Part shown: in pieces, positions 1 to 5,065 of the stretch
How the letters are laid out: every line of letters begins with the position of its first letter
Position numbering within the stretch: position 1 is the first letter of the stretch
Origin: Bacteroidota bacterium
GTDB lineage: Bacteria > Bacteroidota > Bacteroidia > Bacteroidales > B39-G9
Assembly: GCA_003648455.1 (NCBI GenBank)
Contig: QMPG01000199.1
Coordinates: 1-6,082 of the forward strand
DNA length: 6,082 bases
Direction of reading: 5' to 3'
Program-made: the position numbers and the translations under genes
The notes under the pieces: model-generated
Databases searched by the model: none
Told to the model about the DNA's origin: nothing
What the model saw: only the letters and a program-made list of their open reading frames with translations

Positions 1-106
1 TAAAAATAATGCAGGTCGTGATGTTATGATTGATTCGCCTTCAACAATTTCTGACGAGCAACTTAAAGAGTTAAATCTTAAAGTTACAAAGGGACAGAGT
101 TCATAA
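1..106 (+). CDS. C-terminal fragment of an unidentified protein
   Basis: The reading frame beginning at base 2 is open for 34 codons and stops at TAA 104-106; the gene starts upstream of the window. The visible residues include the stretch RDVMIDSPSTISDEQLKEL and end in KVTKGQSS, a hydrophilic tail with a short predicted helix (SDEQLKELNLK). It looks like real coding sequence: codon choice is ordinary for this genome and the low-complexity spacer begins immediately after the stop. I do not recognise the family from this tail and assign no function. The next gene, punA, is on the same strand but 429 bases away across repeats, so a shared operon is doubtful. No clear intrinsic terminator follows the stop. 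Confidence 0.6.
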   Translation, partial: KNNAGRDVMIDSPSTISDEQLKELNLKVTKGQSS

Positions 107-118
107 AGTATAAAGTTT

Positions 119-336
119 AAAGTTCGTAAAGTTGAAAGACTTTGTAATTAATTTTTTTAAAAAGTTTATTATTATTTTGTGTTCTTTGTGTATTCTTAGT
201 GTTCTTTGTGGTTTCATTTTTTATTTTTTACGAAAGAGTTAAGAGAAGAAAATTGAAATTTAAGAGTACAAATTTGAAAGTTGAGCGATATTGGAATCAC
301 GAGACTTCGGGATTGAAAGTTTGTAAAGTTGAGACT
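119..336 (+). repeat. Degenerate AAAGTT-type direct repeat, two main copies
   Basis: A 21-23 nt unit occurs at 119-141 (AAAGTTCGTAAAGTTGAAAG then ACT) and again at 316-336 (AAAGTTTGTAAAGTTGAGAC then T), differing by a C/T change and a 2-nt indel. Weaker relatives lie at 107-120 and 474-484 (AAAGTTAAAAG). The units are direct, A/T-rich and not palindromic. They look like low-complexity spacer sequence, and the second copy abuts the outer arm of the compound repeat that starts at 329. Confidence 0.55.
179..210 (+). repeat. 12-bp direct repeat GTGTTCTTTGTG, 20-bp period
   Basis: GTGTTCTTTGTG occurs at 179-190 and again, identically, at 199-210, with eight bases (TATTCTTA) between. The surroundings are T-rich. 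From memory, similar T/G-rich strings turn up in Bacteroidota spacers, so this is more likely a dispersed repeat than an operator, though a two-site binding motif with 20-bp spacing (about two helical turns) is possible. Confidence 0.5.
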
Positions 337-473
337 ACTCCGAAAAGTAATAAAATCCGTCATTGCGAAGGAGGAACGACTGAAGCAATCTTTTAAGTAA
401 CAGTTTGTCAAATGATTGAGATTGCTTCACTGCGTTCGCAATGACGTACTATTTGTTTTAGGAGTGGATTCAA
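329..473. repeat. Compound nested inverted repeat, copy 1
   Basis: Outer arms are TTGAGACTACTCCGAAAAGT (329-348) and TGTTTTAGGAGTGGATTCAA (454-473), imperfect reverse complements. Inside lies an inner inverted repeat: the left arm 359-390 starts GTCATTGCGA and ends GAAGCAATC, and the right arm 420-445 reads GATTGCTTC...TCGCAATGAC. The arm ends pair perfectly and the arm middles differ (32 versus 26 nt), with a 29-nt loop. The inner part resembles the REP-like GTCATTGCGAGG...GAAGCAATC palindromes found dispersed in many bacterial genomes (from memory). A second copy in the same orientation is at 4246-4380. It ends 62 bases before the punA ATG, and a TTG at 416 in its right inner half opens a false extension of punA. 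Confidence 0.85.
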
Positions 474-535
474 AGTTAAAAGTTAACGGAAAACAGATTT
501 TTCACCTCAATATATTAACAATAAATGTAGATGCT

Positions 536-1345
536 ATGAATAAATTTAACGAAACAATTGCTTTTCTCAAAAAACAAGGAATTGAAAATCCGGAAATTGG
601 TATTGTTCTTGGAACAGGATTAGGCAAACTGGTTAATAGTATTGAGATTATTAAAGCTATTGATTATAAAGATATTCCACATTTTCCTTTGTCAACAGTT
701 GAGTCACATGCCGGAAAATTGATTTATGGTGTAATTAAAGGCAAAAATGTTCTTGCGATGCAAGGCCGTTTTCATTATTACGAAGGTTATTCGTTACAAG
801 AAGTTACTTATCCAATAAGAATTATGAAGTTGCTCGGAATTAAGTATTTGCTTCTTTCTAATGCTGCGGGTGCAACTAATTTTGATTTTAAAAAAGGTTC
901 GTTAATGTTACTCGACGATCATATTAATTTTTTGCCAGATAATCCGTTAAGAGGAAAACACTATGATGAATTTGGTCCTCGTTTTCCTGATATGAGTCGA
1001 CCTTATTCAAAATTTTTAAACGATAAAATTAAAAATATTGCTCAAAGAGAAAATATTGTTTTGCATGAAGGTATTTATGCAGTGATGGCGGGACCAAATC
1101 TTGAAACTCGGGCAGAGTATCGTTATTTAAGAGATTCTGGTGCTGATGTGGTTGGTATGTCAACAGTTCCTGAAGTGATTGTTGCTAATCAAATGAATTT
1201 ACCATGTGCTGCAGTTACTGTTATTACAGATGAATGCGACCCCGATAATTTAAAACCGGTAAGTCTTGAAGAAATATTACAGGTAGCAGGAAAAGCAGAA
1301 AATCAGCTTGTTAAAATTTTTGTGGCTTTAATTGAAGAATTATAA
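536..1345 (+). CDS. punA: Purine nucleoside phosphorylase, trimeric PNP/MTAP family
   Basis: The 269-residue cytoplasmic enzyme splits purine (deoxy)nucleosides with phosphate into free base and (deoxy)ribose-1-phosphate for purine salvage. Family motifs are in order: phosphate loop LGTGLG (25-30), ESHAGKL (56-62) with the phosphate-site His58, QGRFHYYEGY (76-85) with Arg78 and His80, SNAAGATN (108-115), AGPNLETRAEY (185-195) with base-contacting Glu190, VGMSTVPEVIVA (206-217), and VITDECDPD (229-237). Length fits the family (about 270). I chose ATG 536 because the protein then begins directly with the usual N-terminal helix; the frame is open back to TTG 416, but those 40 codons translate the repeat and spacer. 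There is no clear Shine-Dalgarno; the leader is A/T-rich. Asp232 replaces the Asn that selects 6-oxopurines in human PNP, so substrate range may be wider. Converges with the DUF5916 gene. Confidence 0.95.
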   Translation: MNKFNETIAFLKKQGIENPEIGIVLGTGLGKLVNSIEIIKAIDYKDIPHFPLSTVESHAGKLIYGVIKGKNVLAMQGRFHYYEGYSLQEVTYPIRIMKLLGIKYLLLSNAAGATNFDFKKGSLMLLDDHINFLPDNPLRGKHYDEFGPRFPDMSRPYSKFLNDKIKNIAQRENIVLHEGIYAVMAGPNLETRAEYRYLRDSGADVVGMSTVPEVIVANQMNLPCAAVTVITDECDPDNLKPVSLEEILQVAGKAENQLVKIFVALIEEL

Positions 1346-1386
1346 TACTGAACAGCTGTCAAATATGATAAAAAGTTTGTATGTGT

Positions 1387-1465
1387 CTGTGGAACCGCTT
1401 CAAGCGGTGCAACAGATATTGCTTTAAATTTTCTACACGTTTCACGGCTTGTAGCCGTTGCACAG
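1387..1465. repeat. Inverted pair of covarying hairpin units
   Basis: Two 27-nt units, 1387-1413 and 1439-1465, lie in opposite orientation 25 bases apart. Unit 1 contains the perfect hairpin ACCGCTT-c-AAGCGGT (1394-1408), extended by TCTGT/ACAGA at 1386-1390 and 1412-1416. Unit 2 contains ACGGCT-tgt-AGCCGT (1444-1458). Reverse-complementing unit 1 gives 22 of 27 identities to unit 2, and the two stem differences that face each other are a compensatory C-G to G-C swap. The pair looks like a REP doublet. Because it lies downstream of both convergent genes it may help end or protect transcripts, but no T-run follows it directly. Confidence 0.75.
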
Positions 1466-1514
1466 GACAGCACTTGTTTGTATTTTAATATGACAATGGT
1501 TTAAGTTTGAAACA

Positions 1515-1537
1515 TAAACCGGAGATATAGCGGTTTA
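1515..1537. other. Short hairpin in the convergent spacer
   Basis: TAAACCG (1515-1521) and CGGTTTA (1531-1537) form a perfect 7-bp stem with a 9-nt loop. No T-run follows on either strand, so it is not a standard intrinsic terminator. It lies between the REP-like doublet and the fold-back at 1549-1623 and may simply add structure to the 3' ends of the convergent transcripts. Confidence 0.4.
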
Positions 1538-1548
1538 GTATAAAAACA

Positions 1549-1623
1549 AGTTCGGCAGATTTATAAATTTGAATTAATGTACATTCTAAATTATATAAGA
1601 GTGTTTCACAAATCCGCCGAACT
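1549..1623 (-). terminator. Probable terminator of the DUF5916 gene (long fold-back)
   Basis: The arms AGTTCGGCAGATTT (1549-1562) and AAATCCGCCGAACT (1610-1623) pair over 14 positions with one mismatch. A second, bulged stem inside (AATTTGAAT at about 1566-1574 with ATTCTAAATT at about 1583-1592) surrounds a short loop. Read on the - strand, the structure begins five bases after the DUF5916 stop and its distal arm is followed by TTGTTTTTAT, a terminator-like T-rich tail. On the + strand the following bases are ATTCTTTAAG, a poorer tail, so its main use is probably by the - strand gene. The loop is longer (47 nt between outer arms) than in a textbook terminator. Confidence 0.6.
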
Positions 1624-1628
1624 ATTCT

Positions 1629-4046
1629 TTAAGCTTTCTTCTTTTTTATATTTTGATAATCTAAATAATATAATACTTTAAAAGAAAAACTATTTGTTTG
1701 AGGTGACGATATAGTGTTATTCAAATTATCAAAATAATTTTTTCTTATTATTTCTCCGTCATTATATATTGAGTTTTTCCAAACAACAGATAATTCACTG
1801 CCGGGTGCAAAATTCCATTTATATACAAGGTCAATATTAAATGCATTATAGTTAATGTCATTATTTTCTGAATAAGCACTGTTTCTTAAATATCCGTCTT
1901 CCTGTAATTCGTAAAATTTATTATAATTTACCTTAGACCAATAATGACGGACACGGAATTTTAATGACTGTTTGTTGCTAAAAATATAGCTTAAATTTAA
2001 AGTGTTTGTTATTGTTTGCATATCTCTTCTTCCAAAAAATATTGTGTCATTACTATCATCAACATAACCTTTGTCGTTATTAGTAAAATCGTAATCAATA
2101 TCCCAGTTTAATAACAATTTGTTGTTTGGCCTGAAACGCGGAGAAATACCAATCCAATAGCTAAATTCATTATCATTAGAATTAATTTTGTATGCTCCAA
2201 AATAAGTGTTTAAAGCAATTTTTTTTCTATAATCGGATGATGCCCAAAAAGATATATTCTCTGATGAAGGTAAAATAAAAAGTCTGTTTGGCACTCTCGC
2301 TTCAAAATAATCATGACGCTCAATAGGATGCAAATTGAAATTAAATCCTAAAGACATATAATTTTTAAAGGTAGTGTTTAAATTATAGCCTATGTACATA
2401 CTTGTGTATTTCCTTGGTGAAAATAAGGTGGAATGAGACATGCTAAAATAATTATATAAGTTTAGCACTTTCCAAAATGGGTTATATATATTATATCTTA
2501 ATATAATTCTGTTGGTAATTTCATTATTACTACGTAAAAATCCCATATCGTTGGGGTTATATGTGTCTGTTTCAAGCCTTTGTGTGTAGGTAGCTCTGAA
2601 ATTACCGCTTATTTTTGAAAAATCTATATCGTAATAAGCACCTATGTCATTACTTGAGGTGTCGGTATTTATTTGACTAACAGCACCTTTAGCTATTATG
2701 GCATAAGTATTTTTTTTATTTTTTAAAGTAAAATCTGTACCGGTAACATTTGCGGTATAGTTATCTTCAAATCTTGACATATTAGTATTTATAATACTGA
2801 TATAAGAATTGTTTTTCAGCGATTGGTCAAGTACCACGAGGTTGTAATTAGTAAAAGGTTGAGTTTTTATTTTTTGCTTATTGCCTGTTATTGTATCTTT
2901 AACAGTTGCAAAAGTATTAGTTGTCATAGCATTTAAAAAACCAACACTCAATCCTTTTTTAGTTTTACCCGTTATTTTTGTAGCATTAATTAATTGAGTT
3001 TGTGAAGGATTGTCAGTGATTTCTTCATTATCATTTAACTCAACATCATCATATTTTGCAGGAGTTGAACCAATTCTTTTTGAGTAAAAAATCTCTGCTT
3101 TTTCATATAATTCTGTACCTTCTGTAAAGAAAGAGCGTTTTTCGCTAAAATATGTTTCGAAAGGTCCTAAATTCAAAATTTGATCATCTGATTGTACTTG
3201 CCCAAAATCGGGTATTAACATCATATCGAGAGTAAAACTTTCATTAAACCCGTATTTTAAATCTAAACCGCCTTTAATAAAGTATGAAAAATTGTCGCTA
3301 TCAGGTTGTTTCTCAACGTATGAAGACAGATAAGGGGTGAACGATAACCTTAAAGGAGGTTCAATATTTTTTATTCCAAGCAATTCGCCTTGTTGATTAG
3401 TAAAACCGGAAACTTTTTTATCAATAAAATTCCAAGTAATTTTTTCTTTATTTCTATTAGTATATCTAAACATGTTAAGACCCCATGTTTGAATATCTTT
3501 TTTAGGTATTCGTAAAGCTGAATATGGAATTTTTAATTCGGCAACCCAACCTTTGTCATTAATTTTAGCGCTACTTTTCCAAACAGCATCCCAGTTACCA
3601 TCTTCGCCTTCGGTAGTAGCTTTCAGGTCAACCTGAACGCCCGATGCTGTAAGTAGAAAACCGTAAGATGTTTTTGCATCATTATAAGGGTCGATATATA
3701 TTAAAAACCAATCGGTGTTATTAATATCATCTCTTTGGCTTAATCCTCTATTTATGCTGTCGGGTGATGTGTCATACATAAATGCACCAATATATATTGC
3801 TGAATTATCGTAAGCTATTTTCACCTTGGTTTTTTGTGAAGGTTTTGCTCCGTTTATCGGATTAAATTGAATAAAATCTGTTGCGACAGGTATGTTTTCC
3901 CATTCTTTATCATTTAAAATTCCATCAATTTTAGGAGGTGTAGTTATATTAACTGCGTTTATTTGTTTTTTTATCGGGTTTTTTTCTTGTGCTGAAGCGT
4001 TAACACATATTAAAAAAATTATTAAAAAATAGAAGCCTTTTTTCAT
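1629..4046 (-). CDS. Secreted CBM9-like / DUF5916 protein, probable outer-membrane beta-barrel
   Basis: The product has 805 residues, ordinary for DUF5916 proteins. Residues 1-19 are a signal peptide (Lys2-Lys3, a hydrophobic core, then NASA before Gln20), so it is exported. Residues about 37-225 match the carbohydrate-binding family 9-like domain that heads these proteins: PKIDGILNDKEWENIP, YDNSAIYIGAFMYD, ASGVQVDLKA, GWVAELKIPYSALRI and WGLNMFRYTNR. From about 235 on is DUF5916, with its hallmark IPDFGQVQSDDQ (278-289) and FETYFSEKRSFFTEG (296-310). The rest is rich in alternating aromatic/polar strands ending in FSFKVLYYLDY, consistent with an outer-membrane barrel. Substrate and reaction are unknown; the CBM9-like region suggests glycan or small-ligand contact, by family inference only. 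ATG 4046 directly precedes the signal peptide. It stands alone, converging on punA and divergent from the sigma gene, with a 19-bp palindrome upstream. Confidence 0.88.
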   Translation of the reverse strand: MKKGFYFLIIFLICVNASAQEKNPIKKQINAVNITTPPKIDGILNDKEWENIPVATDFIQFNPINGAKPSQKTKVKIAYDNSAIYIGAFMYDTSPDSINRGLSQRDDINNTDWFLIYIDPYNDAKTSYGFLLTASGVQVDLKATTEGEDGNWDAVWKSSAKINDKGWVAELKIPYSALRIPKKDIQTWGLNMFRYTNRNKEKITWNFIDKKVSGFTNQQGELLGIKNIEPPLRLSFTPYLSSYVEKQPDSDNFSYFIKGGLDLKYGFNESFTLDMMLIPDFGQVQSDDQILNLGPFETYFSEKRSFFTEGTELYEKAEIFYSKRIGSTPAKYDDVELNDNEEITDNPSQTQLINATKITGKTKKGLSVGFLNAMTTNTFATVKDTITGNKQKIKTQPFTNYNLVVLDQSLKNNSYISIINTNMSRFEDNYTANVTGTDFTLKNKKNTYAIIAKGAVSQINTDTSSNDIGAYYDIDFSKISGNFRATYTQRLETDTYNPNDMGFLRSNNEITNRIILRYNIYNPFWKVLNLYNYFSMSHSTLFSPRKYTSMYIGYNLNTTFKNYMSLGFNFNLHPIERHDYFEARVPNRLFILPSSENISFWASSDYRKKIALNTYFGAYKINSNDNEFSYWIGISPRFRPNNKLLLNWDIDYDFTNNDKGYVDDSNDTIFFGRRDMQTITNTLNLSYIFSNKQSLKFRVRHYWSKVNYNKFYELQEDGYLRNSAYSENNDINYNAFNIDLVYKWNFAPGSELSVVWKNSIYNDGEIIRKNYFDNLNNTISSPQTNSFSFKVLYYLDYQNIKKKKA

Positions 4047-4090
4047 CTTGATTTTTATTAGTTTTGTTGAAGTTAGGACGGTAAAAATAC

Positions 4091-4109
4091 ATTATTTGTT
4101 ACAAATAAT
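4091..4109. promoter_or_regulatory. Perfect 19-bp palindrome upstream of the DUF5916 gene (candidate operator)
   Basis: ATTATTTGTTACAAATAAT is a perfect inverted repeat with 9-bp arms around one central base. It lies 45-63 bases upstream of the DUF5916 ATG, where a dimeric regulator would bind, and is flanked by a T10 run at 4114-4123. Each half contains TTTG/CAAA, the core of Bacteroidota promoter elements, but I could not fit a properly spaced -33/-7 pair. The short central spacing makes an RNA hairpin unlikely, which favours a DNA-binding site. Which regulator would bind it is unknown. Confidence 0.45.
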
Positions 4110-4201
4110 TTTATTTTTTTTTTAGTTTTAAGTCAATGTGTAATGTTTATATAGATTGAGACTTGTAGAGAAACTAAAATTATTAATTTTTATCAGATTA
4201 A

Positions 4202-4214
4202 GTCATCGGATGAC
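4202..4214. repeat. 13-bp palindrome GTCATCGGATGAC
   Basis: GTCATC and GATGAC are perfect inverted halves around a single G. It is GC-richer than its surroundings, and a related GATGA occurs again at 4222-4226. It lies 31 bases left of the compound repeat and could be either part of a larger repeat block or an independent binding site; the sequence does not decide. Confidence 0.4.
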
Positions 4215-4245
4215 CTATACTGATGATTTGCCGAAAGATTAATCG

Positions 4246-4380
4246 TTGAATCCACTCCGAAAAGTCTTCATAGACGTCATTGCGAGGGCAAAGCCCGAAG
4301 CAATCTCTTGATAATCAATGTGTAAGGATTGCTTCACTATCGTTCGCAATGACGAAAAGCACTTTTCGGAGTGGGCTCAA
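4246..4380. repeat. Compound nested inverted repeat, copy 2
   Basis: Outer arms TTGAATCCACTCCGAAAAGT (4246-4265) and ACTTTTCGGAGTGGGCTCAA (4361-4380) pair over 20 positions with two mismatches, 14 of them an unbroken perfect match next to the core. The inner REP-like repeat has a left arm at 4276-4305 (GTCATTGCGAGGGC...GAAGCAATC) and a right arm at 4327-4353 (GATTGCTTC...TCGCAATGAC). The left arm carries its own mini-hairpin GGGC-AAA-GCCC (4286-4296). Orientation and nesting match copy 1 at 329-473, while the inner loops and arm middles differ. It ends 79 bases before the proposed sigma factor start. Confidence 0.87.
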
Positions 4381-4405
4381 TCTAAAATCTAAAATCAAAA
4401 TTCCT

Positions 4406-4436
4406 TTTGTCTTTTGTTTTTTTCCTTTTATCTTTA
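4406..4436 (+). promoter_or_regulatory. Possible Bacteroidota-type promoter for the sigma/FecR operon
   Basis: TTTG at 4406-4409 and TATCTTTA at 4429-4436 are separated by 19 bases, close to the Bacteroidota -33 TTTG / -7 TAnnTTTG arrangement, with one mismatch in the -7 box. The implied transcript would start about 15-20 bases before TTG 4460. A second overlapping pair (TTTG 4413-4416 with TACTTTTT 4435-4442, 18 bases apart) fits about as well. The strip is very T-rich, so such matches arise easily by chance. Confidence 0.3.
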
Positions 4437-4459
4437 CTTTTTATCTTATAAAAAGAATC

Positions 4460-5017
4460 TTGAATCTAACAGTATCACATAAAAGTTTAAATAAAAGTCT
4501 TTTTGAAGAATTATTCAAAGAGAACTTTTCTCAATTATGTGGTTTTGCTCAAAGTTATATTTCTGATTTAGATTCATCAAAAGAAATTGTTCAAGATGTT
4601 TTTATAAACCTTTGGCAGAAAAAAGAAAATATTGATTTAAGTAAATCAATAAAATCTTATTTATACACATCCGTAAAAAATCGTTGCTTGAACTATATCA
4701 GGGATAATAAAAAGTTTAGAAGTAAAGTTCTGGATGTTGACATTGCTGACTACGATTATTCTTTCGATAGTGATTTTCTTGTTGAAAACGAATTGCAAAC
4801 AAAAATTACAGACACATTGAACAGCTTACCGAAAAAATGCAGACAAGTATTTGAATTAAGCAGATATGAAAATTTAAAAAACAGAGAAATTGCCGAAAGA
4901 TTAGACATATCTGTTAAAACCGTAGAAGCACAAATGACAAAGGCTCTAAAAATATTTAGAGAGAATTTAACAGATTATTTAACAATCTTAATATTAATTT
5001 TATTGAAAAAATTTTAA
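4460..5017 (+). CDS. ECF RNA polymerase sigma-70 factor, FecI-like
   Basis: The 185-residue protein directs RNA polymerase to a small set of promoters, typically a receptor operon for nutrient or iron uptake, and is kept inactive by the FecR-type partner encoded next. Sigma region 2 spans about 15-81: FEELFKENFSQLCGFAQSYI, then IVQDVFINLW (43-52) for core binding, then SIKSYLYTSVKNRCLNYIR for the -10 element. Region 4 spans about 111-169 with SLPKKCRQVFELSRYENL and the helix-turn-helix REIAERLDISVKTVEAQM (about 142-159). The C-terminus is a hydrophobic tail (LTILILILL) often seen in Bacteroidota FecI-like factors. TTG 4460 is the only standard start codon near region 2. ATG 4349 and TTG 4280 are in frame but lie within the repeat and would add 37 or 60 unlikely residues, including a false hydrophobic segment. 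The start is therefore uncertain; the family is not. Confidence 0.88.
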   Translation: MNLTVSHKSLNKSLFEELFKENFSQLCGFAQSYISDLDSSKEIVQDVFINLWQKKENIDLSKSIKSYLYTSVKNRCLNYIRDNKKFRSKVLDVDIADYDYSFDSDFLVENELQTKITDTLNSLPKKCRQVFELSRYENLKNREIAERLDISVKTVEAQMTKALKIFRENLTDYLTILILILLKKF

Positions 5018-5033
5018 AAATAGATAAGGGATA

Positions 5034-5058
5034 ACTTATTATTAAGTGTATAATAAGT
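5034..5058 (+). promoter_or_regulatory. Hairpin just before the fecR-like start codon
   Basis: ACTTATTAT (5034-5042) and ATAATAAGT (5050-5058) form a perfect 9-bp inverted repeat around the 7-nt loop TAAGTGT, within the 48-base gap between the two operon genes. The stem is A/T-rich and so weak as RNA. It ends seven bases before ATG 5066 and covers the alternative GTG 5057, which supports the ATG as the start. It might tune translation of the anti-sigma factor or be a binding site; no T-run follows, so it is not a terminator. Confidence 0.4.
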
Positions 5059-5065
5059 GAGCAAT

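Larger units (their letters stand above)
107..535. other. Repeat-rich non-coding spacer upstream of punA
   Basis: This 429-base stretch separates the partial gene from punA. It contains degenerate AAAGTT-type low-complexity repeats (119-141 and 316-336), a 12-bp direct repeat (179-210), the nested inverted-repeat element at 329-473, and a short A/T-rich leader before the punA ATG. Open frames crossing it (for example 199-396 on + and 214-411 on -) have repetitive, low-complexity translations and overlap the repeat, so I treat the spacer as non-coding. I see no tRNA, riboswitch or convincing promoter here. Confidence 0.6.
4047..4459. other. Divergent spacer between the DUF5916 and sigma factor genes
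   Basis: This 413-base non-coding stretch holds, from left to right, a DUF5916 leader, a 19-bp palindrome (4091-4109), a run of ten T (4114-4123), a 13-bp palindrome (4202-4214), the second compound repeat (4246-4380), AAATC-type low-complexity sequence (4381-4400) and a very T-rich strip before the sigma factor start. The frame of the sigma gene is open back to TTG 4280, but that stretch translates the repeat and T-rich strip and does not resemble an ECF N-terminus. Confidence 0.6.

Noticed and set aside
1..106. Partial first gene as LpxK, which often neighbours punA in Bacteroidota
   Set aside because: The 34 visible residues do not resemble the LpxK C-terminus as I know it, and the genes are separated by 429 bases of repeats, so I left it unidentified.
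199..411. Two overlapping 65-codon open frames (199-396 on +, 214-411 on -) as small genes
   Set aside because: They overlap each other and the repeat, their translations are low-complexity Lys/Phe/Ser-rich, and neither has a convincing start context or known motif.
1346..1440. Intrinsic terminator directly after punA
   Set aside because: ACAGCTGT (1352-1359) is only a short palindrome without a GC-rich stem or T-run, and the 1394-1408 hairpin is not followed by a T-tract, so I could not support a punA-specific terminator.
4082..4105. A -33/-7 promoter for the DUF5916 gene using TTTG (complement of 4102-4105) and TATTTTTA (complement of 4082-4089)
   Set aside because: The spacing is only 12 bases, too short for the Bacteroidota arrangement of roughly 19 bases.
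329..4380. The repeats as a CRISPR array or as ends of one composite transposon carrying punA and the DUF5916 gene
   Set aside because: There are only two copies about 3.9 kb apart, each itself a nested inverted repeat, with no spacers, Cas genes or transposase. They are direct copies of a small element rather than ends of a larger one; a composite element cannot be fully excluded, but nothing supports it.
4280..4459. N-terminal membrane segment fused to the sigma factor
   Set aside because: The hydrophobic stretch is the translation of a T-rich spacer next to the compound repeat; ECF factors of this type start at region 2 and the codons before it have no coding character.
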